From Thalassovita sp. (GTDB taxonomy: Bacteria; Pseudomonadota; Alphaproteobacteria; Rhodobacterales; Rhodobacteraceae), in NCBI RefSeq assembly GCF_963691685.1, contig NZ_OY829290.1:1612001-1676000 (forward strand): a stretch of 64,000 nt of DNA. Reading direction: 5' to 3'. Below the pieces are notes generated by a model. That model worked only from the letters and a program-made list of their open reading frames with translations. It did no database searches and was not told where the DNA came from. The position numbers and the translations under genes are program-made. Of this stretch, positions 42,576-51,266 are shown in pieces (within the stretch, counting starts at the first letter, position 1; each line of letters starts with the position of its first letter).

Positions 42576-42950
42576 ATGAGAGGATGCGTTTTTGCTGTTC
42601 TAGCCGTAGCGTTGCCATCGGCGCCAGCCTTGGCCTGCGACGGGGAGGTGATGCAAAGCAGTACGGCAAAGGCACCGGAGGCCAGAATTCAATTTGAGCC
42701 GCCCCAGATCTCACAACCCTTTGTGGTGCGCGTGGCCCTATTTGACGGCGGGCAGGTGCTGACGGTTGATGCCATCATGCCGGCCCATCAACATGGGATG
42801 CTCTATCGTCCGAGTATGAGCACCCCGGAGCAAGGTCGCTATACGGTAGAGAACCTTGTGTTTCACATGCCGGGCCTCTGGCACATTCAGGTGCAGGCTG
42901 AGGTGGACGCGCGCCGCATCGATTATGTCTATGAGACCGTGGTGCAATGA
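42576..42950 (+). CDS. YtkA/FixH-like periplasmic protein
   Basis: A 124-residue exported protein; ATG 42576 is 7 bp after the previous stop. Signal peptide ends near APALA, leaving a Cys at +1. The mature part has the motif IMPAHQHGM of the YtkA/FixH family, whose His and Met residues suggest copper or haem-centre handling, and a beta-rich end (MPGLWHIQVQAEV). Its stop overlaps the peroxidase start. Function unknown; the context suggests it works with a c-type cytochrome. Confidence 0.7.
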   Translation: MRGCVFAVLAVALPSAPALACDGEVMQSSTAKAPEARIQFEPPQISQPFVVRVALFDGGQVLTVDAIMPAHQHGMLYRPSMSTPEQGRYTVENLVFHMPGLWHIQVQAEVDARRIDYVYETVVQ

Positions 42951-44086
42951 TCCGCCGGGGGCTGCGTGTTCTGCTTGCCGCTGCGGGGCTCTGGGGCAGC
43001 CTGCCTGCTTTGGCATTGGCCGAGGTGATCCTGAGCGATGCGGAGATTGCCCGGCTCAGCGCCTTCGGTCCCTGGCCGCCGGTGGCGGAGCCTGACCCCA
43101 GCAACCGCTTTTCCAGCGATCCACAGGCCATCGCGCTAGGGCAGGCGCTGTTCAATGATCCGATCCTGTCCTCAGATGGGCTGTTGTCCTGCGCCAGCTG
43201 CCACGATCCTGAGGGTGGTTTCACCCGGCCTGTCGCGCGCGGCATGGGGCGGGTTCTGCTGGACCGCAACATCCCCACGGTGCGCGATCTGGCGGGGTTG
43301 CGCTGGTTTGGCTGGGGTGGGCGCAGTGATGCGCTGTGGGCGGCCAGCCTGCATCCGATTGTGGATCCCACCGAAATGGCCCATGCGCCTGAGGCGTTGA
43401 AGGTGAGCCTGCTAAACTCCCCCTATGCCGAGTGGCTGGAACAGCTGCTGGGTCCCTTGCAGGGCCATACGGGGGAGGCGGTGTTGGTCAATATCGCCAA
43501 GTTGCTGGCGGCCTATCAGGAAACGCTGGTCAGCGCGCCAACCCCGTTTGATCAGTTCCGTCTTGACCTGCTGCAGGGGCAGGCGGTCAGTTACCCCTTG
43601 GCCGCGCAGCGGGGATTGCAGATCTTTCTGGGCCGCGGGAACTGCAGTTTCTGCCATGTTGGTCCACGTTTCACCAACAATGAATTTCACGACGCCGGGG
43701 TGCCCTATTTCCTGTCTGCAACCCGGGTTGATCCGGGCCGCCATCAAGGGCTGCAACGGCTGCTGTCTAGCCCCTACACGCTGGACAGCCAGTGGAGTGA
43801 TGATCCGGCCCGCACCGGCGCCTGGGCGCTGCGGTCGGTGCGCCAGCGCCACAGTGATTTCGGCAGTTTTCGCACACCAACTTTGCGCGGCCTGACCGAT
43901 ACTGCGCCCTATATGCATGACGGCAGCCTGCCCACACTGGAGGCCGTGGTGCGTCATTACAGTGAGATCAACACCGAGCGCCTGCATGCAGATGGTGAGG
44001 CGATCCTTGCGCCTTTTCACCTGTCAGAGCGGGAGGTGGCGGATCTGGTTGCCTTCCTTCAAACGCTCAGCGTGCCTGACGGGTAA
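42947..44086 (+). CDS. Di-heme cytochrome c peroxidase / MauG-like protein
   Basis: Exported di-heme protein, 379 residues, start ATG 42947 overlapping the previous stop (ATGA). Signal peptide to about 24. Two c-haem motifs, CASCH at about 82 and CSFCH at about 235, with the family peptides GQALFNDPILS, HDPEGGFTRP, RNIPTVRDLA and GSFRTPTLRGLTDTAPYMHDGSL. The last contains a Met that can ligate the high-potential haem. Either reduces H2O2 or, like MauG/MbnH, oxidises a partner protein. The neighbouring YtkA-like protein is a plausible partner. Confidence 0.88.
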   Translation: MIRRGLRVLLAAAGLWGSLPALALAEVILSDAEIARLSAFGPWPPVAEPDPSNRFSSDPQAIALGQALFNDPILSSDGLLSCASCHDPEGGFTRPVARGMGRVLLDRNIPTVRDLAGLRWFGWGGRSDALWAASLHPIVDPTEMAHAPEALKVSLLNSPYAEWLEQLLGPLQGHTGEAVLVNIAKLLAAYQETLVSAPTPFDQFRLDLLQGQAVSYPLAAQRGLQIFLGRGNCSFCHVGPRFTNNEFHDAGVPYFLSATRVDPGRHQGLQRLLSSPYTLDSQWSDDPARTGAWALRSVRQRHSDFGSFRTPTLRGLTDTAPYMHDGSLPTLEAVVRHYSEINTERLHADGEAILAPFHLSEREVADLVAFLQTLSVPDG

Positions 44087-44089
44087 GGA

Positions 44090-44117
44090 TTTGAGTATTT
44101 AAGGAACATTGAAAAGG
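44090..44117 (+). repeat. Dispersed GAGTATTT repeat, copy 5
   Basis: TTTGAGTATTT, AAGG, AACATTGAAAAGG, 4 bp after the peroxidase stop, in the same orientation as the gene. Confidence 0.65.
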
Positions 44118-44138
44118 CCATAGCCAAAGATGCGGCGC

Positions 44139-44167
44139 TTGCCCCTGCTGCGCCACCTTGCTATCAC
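44139..44167 (+). promoter_or_regulatory. Candidate prfB promoter
   Basis: TTGCCC, 17 bp, TATCAC, 34 bp before the start codon. Confidence 0.4.
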
Positions 44168-44200
44168 GCAGCACTGACAAGAGATAAGCAGGATTGCCCC

Positions 44201-45328
44201 ATGCGCGCCGAAGTTCAGAACATCGTTTCCGAGATTGAAAAGTCCCTGGCGCTGCTGCGTCAGCGGATGGATTATGAGACGGCGCAATTCCGCATGGAAG
44301 AGTTCAACGCCCGGGTTGAAGACCCGACGCTGTGGGACGATCCGGAAAACGCCCAGAAACTGATGCGCGAGCGTCAGACCCTGCTGGATGCGATCAAAAC
44401 CCATGACGATATGCAGCAAGAGGTTGCCGATAACATCGAGCTGATCGAACTGGGTGAGATGGAAGAAGATGATGAGGTGATCGCTGACGCCGAAGCCGCG
44501 TTGAAGGCGCTGGTCGCCAAGGCGGCTGAGAAAGAGCTGGAAGCGCTTCTCAATGGGGAAGCAGACAGCAACGATACCTTCCTTGAGATCAACTCGGGCG
44601 CGGGCGGCACGGAAAGCTGCGACTGGGCCTCGATGCTGGCGCGGATGTATGTCCGCTGGGCGGAGAAGAAGGGCTATAAGGTTGAACTGCAGTCGATGAC
44701 CGCGGGCGAAGAGGCGGGCATCAAATCCGCCGCTTATAAGATCACCGGCCACAACGCCTATGGTTGGCTGAAGTCGGAATCGGGTGTGCACCGTCTGGTG
44801 CGGATCTCACCCTATGACTCGGCTGCGAAACGGCACACCTCGTTCAGCTCGGTCTGGGTCTACCCGGTGGTGGATGACAATATTGAGATTGAGGTGAACC
44901 CGTCCGATATCCGGATCGACACCTATCGTTCCTCTGGCGCCGGTGGTCAGCACGTGAACACCACAGACTCGGCCGTTCGGATCACCCACATTCCCACCGG
45001 TGTGGTCACCACCAGTTCGGAAAAATCGCAGCACCAGAACCGTGACATCGCCATGAAAGCGCTGAAATCGCGGCTGTATCAGATGGAATTGGACCGCCGC
45101 AACGCCGCCATCAACGAGGCGCATGAGAACAAAGGGGATGCCGGCTGGGGCAACCAGATCCGCTCCTACGTTCTGCAGCCCTATCAGATGGTGAAGGACC
45201 TGCGCACCAGCCATGAGACATCGGACACCAAAGGGGTGCTGGACGGTGATCTGGATGGGTTCATGGCCGCCACACTGGCGATGGATGTGTCCGGCAAAAG
45301 CCGCTCGGAAGCGCAGGCAGACGATTGA
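44201..45328 (+). CDS. prfB: Peptide chain release factor 2
   Basis: Terminates translation at UGA and UAA, 375 residues. The coiled N-terminal domain (about 1-110), the anticodon-tripeptide region and the catalytic GGQ in SSGAGGQHVNTTDSA (about 248) are present. The reading frame is continuous from ATG 44201; the programmed +1 frameshift at a UGA codon near codon 25, common in enterobacteria, is absent. Transcribed alone with its own terminator. Confidence 0.97.
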   Translation: MRAEVQNIVSEIEKSLALLRQRMDYETAQFRMEEFNARVEDPTLWDDPENAQKLMRERQTLLDAIKTHDDMQQEVADNIELIELGEMEEDDEVIADAEAALKALVAKAAEKELEALLNGEADSNDTFLEINSGAGGTESCDWASMLARMYVRWAEKKGYKVELQSMTAGEEAGIKSAAYKITGHNAYGWLKSESGVHRLVRISPYDSAAKRHTSFSSVWVYPVVDDNIEIEVNPSDIRIDTYRSSGAGGQHVNTTDSAVRITHIPTGVVTTSSEKSQHQNRDIAMKALKSRLYQMELDRRNAAINEAHENKGDAGWGNQIRSYVLQPYQMVKDLRTSHETSDTKGVLDGDLDGFMAATLAMDVSGKSRSEAQADD

Positions 45329-45363
45329 TCTGACCGTCAGTCAACGTGAATGGTTGAGATGAC

Positions 45364-45394
45364 AAAGGCGGGTTCAGTGACCCGCCCTTTTTTG
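45364..45394 (+). terminator. Terminator of prfB
   Basis: Stem GGCGGGT / ACCCGCC around TCAGTG, followed by six or more T. Confidence 0.85.
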
Positions 45395-45471
45395 ATGTGG
45401 TGTCTTGTGGTTAGCGCCGGAACCTCACATGGTTTGATGGCCCCTGTGACCCAAGAAATCGGATCGATAAG

Positions 45472-45804
45472 ATGATTTTGGAAATCCGCCACTACACATT
45501 AAAACCCGGCAAGCGGGAAGAGTTCATCGCCTATTTTGAAACCCGCAACCGCGAAGCCCTGCGCGAGGCTGGGATGCTGGTCTGGGGACCGGTGCGCGAT
45601 GTGGAACATCCTGACAAGGTGCATTGGATGCGGGCCTTTGCTGACGAAGCTGCGCGGGAGCGGCTGAAAGAGGCGTTTTACAACGGTCCCGTGTGGTTGG
45701 AGGAGGTCGAAGCAAAGGCCATGCCGCTGATCGCGCATTATCAGGCGGATGTGGTCGAAACCACCGCTGGATTTGAGAATTTCGCAGGCGCCCCGACGCT
45801 CTGA
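45472..45804 (+). CDS. NIPSNAP family protein
   Basis: A 110-residue dimeric alpha/beta-barrel-type protein. Opens MILEIRHYTLKPGKREEFIAYF and contains VWGPVRDVEHPDKVHWMRAF, which fit the NIPSNAP family. Function unknown; some members bind small molecules or oxygenate. Alone on its strand; the amidase follows after 109 bp that hold an inverted repeat. Confidence 0.85.
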   Translation: MILEIRHYTLKPGKREEFIAYFETRNREALREAGMLVWGPVRDVEHPDKVHWMRAFADEAARERLKEAFYNGPVWLEEVEAKAMPLIAHYQADVVETTAGFENFAGAPTL

Positions 45805-45850
45805 TGCTAAGAGTTTGGCGGCGTTTGGTCGTTGTCCATTAGGATAGCGT

Positions 45851-45885
45851 GCCGATAAAAGATTGTCTCCCAACGCTTTATCGGC
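45851..45885. promoter_or_regulatory. Inverted repeat before the amidase gene
   Basis: GCCGATAAA / TTTATCGGC, 9-bp perfect arms 17 bp apart, ending 28 bp before the amidase start. Either an operator or a leader hairpin. Confidence 0.4.
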
Positions 45886-45913
45886 AATCCTCATATTCGA
45901 GCGGAGGAAGGTG

Positions 45914-47344
45914 ATGGATATTCTCGACTGCGACGCGCTGGAACTTTCGGCGCTGCTGGAGGCAAGAGACCTCAGCGCGGTCGAACTGATGCGCGCCACG
46001 CTGGAGCGGATCACCGCCATCAATGATGATGTAAATGCCATTGTTGCCCTGCGCGATGGCGACCGGCTTTTGGATGAGGCGCGCGCCATTGATCAGACCG
46101 AGCGGCGCGGATGGCTGCACGGGATCCCTTTGGCGGTGAAGGATCTGGCCAATGTCGAAGGGCTGGTCACCTCGATGGGCTCCCCGATGCAGGCGCGCAC
46201 CGTGGCGCCGCAGGACAGCGTGTTTGTGGAACGGATGCGCCGTGCCGGGGGACTGTTTATTGGCAAAACCAATGCACCTGAATTTGGCCTTGGCTCACAT
46301 ACCTTCAATGACGTCTATGGCGCCACCCGCAATCCCTATGATCTGACCCGGTCCTCCGGTGGATCCTCTGGCGGTGCGGCGGCGGCGTTGGCAACGCGCA
46401 TGGTCAGCGTGTCGGATGGGTCTGACATGATGGGATCGCTGCGCAACCCGGCGGCCTGGAACAACGTCTATGGCTTCCGCCCCAGCTGGGGCCGGGTGCC
46501 GTCCGATCCCGATGGTGAGCTTTTCCATAACCAGCTGTCGACCAATGGGCCGATGGGCCGGTCCCCTGCCGATATTGCAGCCCTGCTGGAGGTGATGGGC
46601 GGCTGGGATATGCGCCAGCCTTACGGCCTGCTGCCGCAGATGTTTGTTGACCGCATCCGCACCAATGTGAACGGGCTGCGGATTGGCTGGCTGGCGGATT
46701 GGGGCGGGGCCTATCCGATGGAAGATGGGGTGCTGGAAACCTGTGAATCGGCCCTTGGGGTGTTCGAACAATTGGGCTGCAAGGTCGAGTATCTGGCGCC
46801 GCCGTTCCCCGCCGTTCGCCTGTGGGAGGCCTGGACGACCCTGCGCTCCTGGGCCATTGCCGGCAATCTGGCGCCGCTGCATGCAAACCGCGCCAGCCGC
46901 GCCCAGCTGAAGCCCGAAGCGATCTGGGAGATTGAGCAGGGGCTGGAGCTGTCGGGCATGGCGGTCAATCGCGCCTCTGCGGCACGGTCAGATTGGTACC
47001 GGGCTGCGATCGAACAGTTTGCGGAGGTGGATGTGCTGATGCTGCCCTCGGCGCAGTGCTGGCCCTTCCCGGTGGAATGGCGCCATCCCGAAGAAATCGC
47101 AGGCCAGACGATGGACACGTATCACCGCTGGATGGAGATTGTGATCCCCGTCAGCCTGCTGGGGCTGCCCTGCATGTCGATCCCCGCTGGTTTTGGCTCA
47201 CAGGGCCTGCCGATGGGGATGCAGTTGATCGGCCCGCCGCGTGGTGATCTGAGGGTGCTGCAGATCGCCCAGGCCTGGCATGAGGCCACGAACTGGCCCG
47301 GCAAACACCCGCCGCGCCCGGCCCAAAGCCTGCGGCTGCATTAG
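45914..47344 (+). CDS. Amidase signature family enzyme
   Basis: A 476-residue amidase. ATG 45914 follows GGAGGAAGG; the frame to 45863 is not needed. The Ser-cis-Ser-Lys triad is in place: Lys in PLAVKDLAN (about 76), cis-Ser in RSSGGSSGGAAAAL (about 150) and nucleophile Ser in SDMMGSLRNPA (about 174). The usual GSDGGGS loop reads GSDMMGS here. Resembles GatA but with an ordinary amidase C-terminus and no gatCB partners, so a role in hydrolysing small amides is more likely than tRNA amidation. Confidence 0.88.
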   Translation: MDILDCDALELSALLEARDLSAVELMRATLERITAINDDVNAIVALRDGDRLLDEARAIDQTERRGWLHGIPLAVKDLANVEGLVTSMGSPMQARTVAPQDSVFVERMRRAGGLFIGKTNAPEFGLGSHTFNDVYGATRNPYDLTRSSGGSSGGAAAALATRMVSVSDGSDMMGSLRNPAAWNNVYGFRPSWGRVPSDPDGELFHNQLSTNGPMGRSPADIAALLEVMGGWDMRQPYGLLPQMFVDRIRTNVNGLRIGWLADWGGAYPMEDGVLETCESALGVFEQLGCKVEYLAPPFPAVRLWEAWTTLRSWAIAGNLAPLHANRASRAQLKPEAIWEIEQGLELSGMAVNRASAARSDWYRAAIEQFAEVDVLMLPSAQCWPFPVEWRHPEEIAGQTMDTYHRWMEIVIPVSLLGLPCMSIPAGFGSQGLPMGMQLIGPPRGDLRVLQIAQAWHEATNWPGKHPPRPAQSLRLH

Positions 47345-47466
47345 TGTGGCCCTCGGCGCTAATGATGCCGAAAAGAAATATGCCAATTTTTCTATGCATT
47401 GCCTCGCTTCGGCTTTAACCTAAACCCAAGTGGCACCAAGCCGAAGGCCAGGGAGGGGTAAGAGCA

Positions 47467-48279
47467 ATGACAGAGGCACCACAGCACGGTGTGCCTGAGT
47501 TGGGGCAAGTGACGTTTTCTGTATTGAAAGAGGCCCTGAAGCGCGGCTGGTCAGACATGCGGCGGGCGCCGCTATTTGGGGTGATCTTTGCCTCGGTCTA
47601 TGTGGCCTTGGGCTGGCTTATGGCCTGGATCACTATTCGAACCGGGCAGAGTTACTGGCTGGTCTTTGCCGCTGTTGGCTTCCCCCTGGTGGGGCCGTTC
47701 ACCGCAGTGGGTCTTTATGAGGTCAGCCGGCGACTGGAACACGGCATGCCCTTGAAACTTAAGCCCGTGTTCGGCGTGATCCTCTTGCAGAGCCAACGGC
47801 AATTGCCCTCGATCAGTGCGATCATCATCTTCATGTTTCTGTTCTGGTTCTTTCTGGCCCATATGATCTTTGCCGTCTTTATGGGCACCATGACCATGAC
47901 CAATGTCTCAACTTCTTTTGAGGTCTATCTGACCTCAAACGGTCTGGCGATGCTGGCGGTTGGCACGGCGGTGGGGGCCGGATTTGCGCTGTTGCTTTAC
48001 ATGATCACCGTGGTGTCGCTGCCGATGCTCTTGGACCGCGAGGTTGATTATGTCTCAGCGATGATCGCCTCATTCCAACTGGTGCAGGTAAATTTCATGC
48101 CCATGATCTTCTGGGCCGGGTTTATCGCCGTGGTGACTTTCCTGTCCCTGCTGCCGGGGTTCCTGGGGCTGTTAGTGACCCTGCCGCTGTTGGGCCATGC
48201 CACATGGCATCTATATGATCTGCTGTTGCAGGCCGGGACGGAGGAGGCTGCGGAAAACGGGACCGAGGCATTGGTTTAA
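47467..48279 (+). CDS. DUF2189 membrane protein
   Basis: Inner-membrane protein of unknown function, 270 residues, ATG 47467 after GGGAGGGG. About six hydrophobic segments; family peptides are LKRGWSDMRRAPLFGVIFA near the N-terminus and VGFPLVGPFTAVGLYEVSRRLE, matching DUF2189. A polar N-terminus precedes the first helix. Transcribed alone; a GC-rich terminator follows, shared with ilvN on the other strand. Confidence 0.85.
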   Translation: MTEAPQHGVPELGQVTFSVLKEALKRGWSDMRRAPLFGVIFASVYVALGWLMAWITIRTGQSYWLVFAAVGFPLVGPFTAVGLYEVSRRLEHGMPLKLKPVFGVILLQSQRQLPSISAIIIFMFLFWFFLAHMIFAVFMGTMTMTNVSTSFEVYLTSNGLAMLAVGTAVGAGFALLLYMITVVSLPMLLDREVDYVSAMIASFQLVQVNFMPMIFWAGFIAVVTFLSLLPGFLGLLVTLPLLGHATWHLYDLLLQAGTEEAAENGTEALV

Positions 48280-48301
48280 TCCGCCTGCCACCTGCACAGC
48301 A

Positions 48302-48330
48302 AAAAGGGGCCCATTGGGCCCCTTTGTCAT
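48302..48330. terminator. Bidirectional terminator DUF2189 gene / ilvN
   Basis: Stem AAAGGGGCCC / GGGCCCCTTT with loop ATT, A- and T-runs on both sides. Confidence 0.8.
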
Positions 48331-48348
48331 ATCGGGATTTGGCTTGGA

Positions 48349-48909
48349 TCAGACGCCGCGGGACAGGGCGGCGACGCCGGTGCGGGCGATTTCCACCATG
48401 CCGAGGGGGCGCATCAGATCGGCAAAGGCGTCGATCTTGTCCGGTGCGCCGGTCATTTCAAAGACAAAGCTGCTCAGGGTCGAATCCACCACATTGGCGC
48501 GGAAAATCTCAGCCAGACGCAGCGCCTCGATACGCTTTTCACCTTCGCCTTCAACCTTGATCAGCGCCAGTTCACGTTCGACCACATCGCCTTCGACGGT
48601 CAGGTCATGCACGTCATGCACAGGCACGATGCGGCCCAGCTGCGCCTTGATCTGTTCGATCACCTGCGGGGTGCCGGTGGTCACAATGGTGATGCGCGAC
48701 AGGTGACCGGTGTGATCCACCTCAGCCACGGTCAGGCTTTCGATGTTGTAGCCCCGACCGGAAAACAGACCGATCACACGGGCCAGAACACCCGGTTCGT
48801 TGTCAACCAGAATCGCCAGAGTGTGGCGTTCTTTCACGTCCGAGAAGTTGGGGCGCAGGTTATAGGCGGAGTGGCTCGTGGAGCCTTTTTTGATGTGTAG
48901 AGCAGCCAT
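48349..48909 (-). CDS. ilvN: Acetolactate synthase small (regulatory) subunit
   Basis: Regulatory subunit that confers valine feedback inhibition, 186 residues; ATG 48909 follows AAAGAGAG. N-terminal ACT domain (about 28-100: HTLAILVDNEPGVLARVIGLFSGRGYNI type motif in shortened form LVDNEPGVLARVIGL, then ESLTVAEVDHTGHLSRI) and the C-terminal domain (about 105-180). Follows ilvB by 71 bp on the same strand. Confidence 0.95.
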   Translation of the reverse strand: MAALHIKKGSTSHSAYNLRPNFSDVKERHTLAILVDNEPGVLARVIGLFSGRGYNIESLTVAEVDHTGHLSRITIVTTGTPQVIEQIKAQLGRIVPVHDVHDLTVEGDVVERELALIKVEGEGEKRIEALRLAEIFRANVVDSTLSSFVFEMTGAPDKIDAFADLMRPLGMVEIARTGVAALSRGV

Positions 48910-48980
48910 TGGTTCTCTCTTTCAAATCATATGCATCAGCAGGGAGGAACGGGGGCAGGGTCTGCCCCCGAGGCGCGTCA

Positions 48981-50735
<1,755 letters not shown>

Positions 50736-50774
50736 GTGTTTGCTCCGTTTACGACGTCAATTTTAAAGCTATCC

Positions 50775-50806
50775 AAGAAAAAGCCCCCGACTTTCGTCTG
50801 GGGGCG
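50775..50806 (-). terminator. ilvB attenuator terminator
   Basis: On the minus strand GCCCCCAGAC-GAAA-GTCGGGGGC followed by TTTTTCTT, a strong intrinsic terminator between the leader peptide and ilvB. One arm is shared with the antiterminator. Confidence 0.85.
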
Positions 50807-50847
50807 CATGGGGTTCCATTATGGTGTCCGTTACCGGCCCATGCGCC
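50803..50847 (-). promoter_or_regulatory. ilvB antiterminator pairing
   Basis: GGCGCATGGG (inside the end of the leader ORF on the minus strand, 50838-50847) is perfectly complementary to CCCATGCGCC (50803-50812). The second element runs into the terminator stem, so the two structures compete. Confidence 0.7.
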
Positions 50848-50878
50848 AAAATCCAATAATGACCACTAGTGCGTTCAT
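50831..50878 (-). CDS. ilvBN leader peptide
   Basis: A 15-codon ORF, MNALVVIIGFWRMGR, ending at TAA. Codons 4-8 are Leu-Val-Val-Ile-Ile, the amino acids made by the pathway. It lies between the promoter and the terminator, so ribosome stalling on it should choose between terminator and antiterminator. Too short for normal gene finding. Confidence 0.8.
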   Translation of the reverse strand: MNALVVIIGFWRMGR

Positions 50879-50910
50879 TGTTCAAAGACCCTTTTTGGTG
50901 CTTGGGCTGA

Positions 50911-50939
50911 GTATTATGGGCCTCTGAGAGGGGCGTCAA
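50911..50939 (-). promoter_or_regulatory. ilvBN promoter
   Basis: On the minus strand TTGACG (50934-50939), 17 bp, TAATAC (50911-50916); start near 50904, 26 bp before the leader ATG. The spacer holds the palindrome CCTCTGAGAGG (50921-50931). Confidence 0.75.
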
Positions 50940-51266
50940 CCGCTAAAGAGGCGGAAAAGGGACGTTTTTGGGTGAAAATCTTTGCGAAAGTTGCGCGGTG
51001 ATTTCTGATTTGGGAAATTTTTGCAAATGTCCGTAGAAAAACCGCGCCAATGCGGTGGCATTGGGTGGGGGCAGGGCCGGTCTGGCGCGTAGATCCTGTT
51101 GTGTTTCAGGACACCGGGTCACCTTTACACCGTTAATTGTAACTGTCACCCGGTATTCAGCAGTGTGCGGGACTTTGGCGCGGTGCGATGGATTGAATGT
51201 AGGACGCAGGCAAAAGTGGGCGCCGTGTTGCGCCCCCTTCCTGTCTGTTCCTAATTGGTCGGTTGA
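50940..51266. other. Intergenic region before ilvB promoter
   Basis: About 330 bp without a convincing gene. A short minus-strand frame at 50943-51149 has no ribosome site or recognisable product. Near 51211-51236 a GGGCGC / GCGCCC hairpin with a T-run on the minus strand can terminate the gene that ends at 51267. Confidence 0.5.
51211..51236 (-). terminator. Terminator of the gene at 51267
   Basis: On the minus strand GGGCGC-N6-GCGCCC followed by ACTTTTG, 31 bp past the stop. Confidence 0.5.

Noticed and set aside
44201..44290. Programmed frameshift in prfB
   Set aside because: The frame is continuous through codon 25; no in-frame UGA with a CUU slip site.
50905..50920. Possible further copy of the GAGTATTT repeat near TGAGTATTATGG
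   Set aside because: Only the first seven bases fit and the sequence is the -10 region of the ilvBN promoter.
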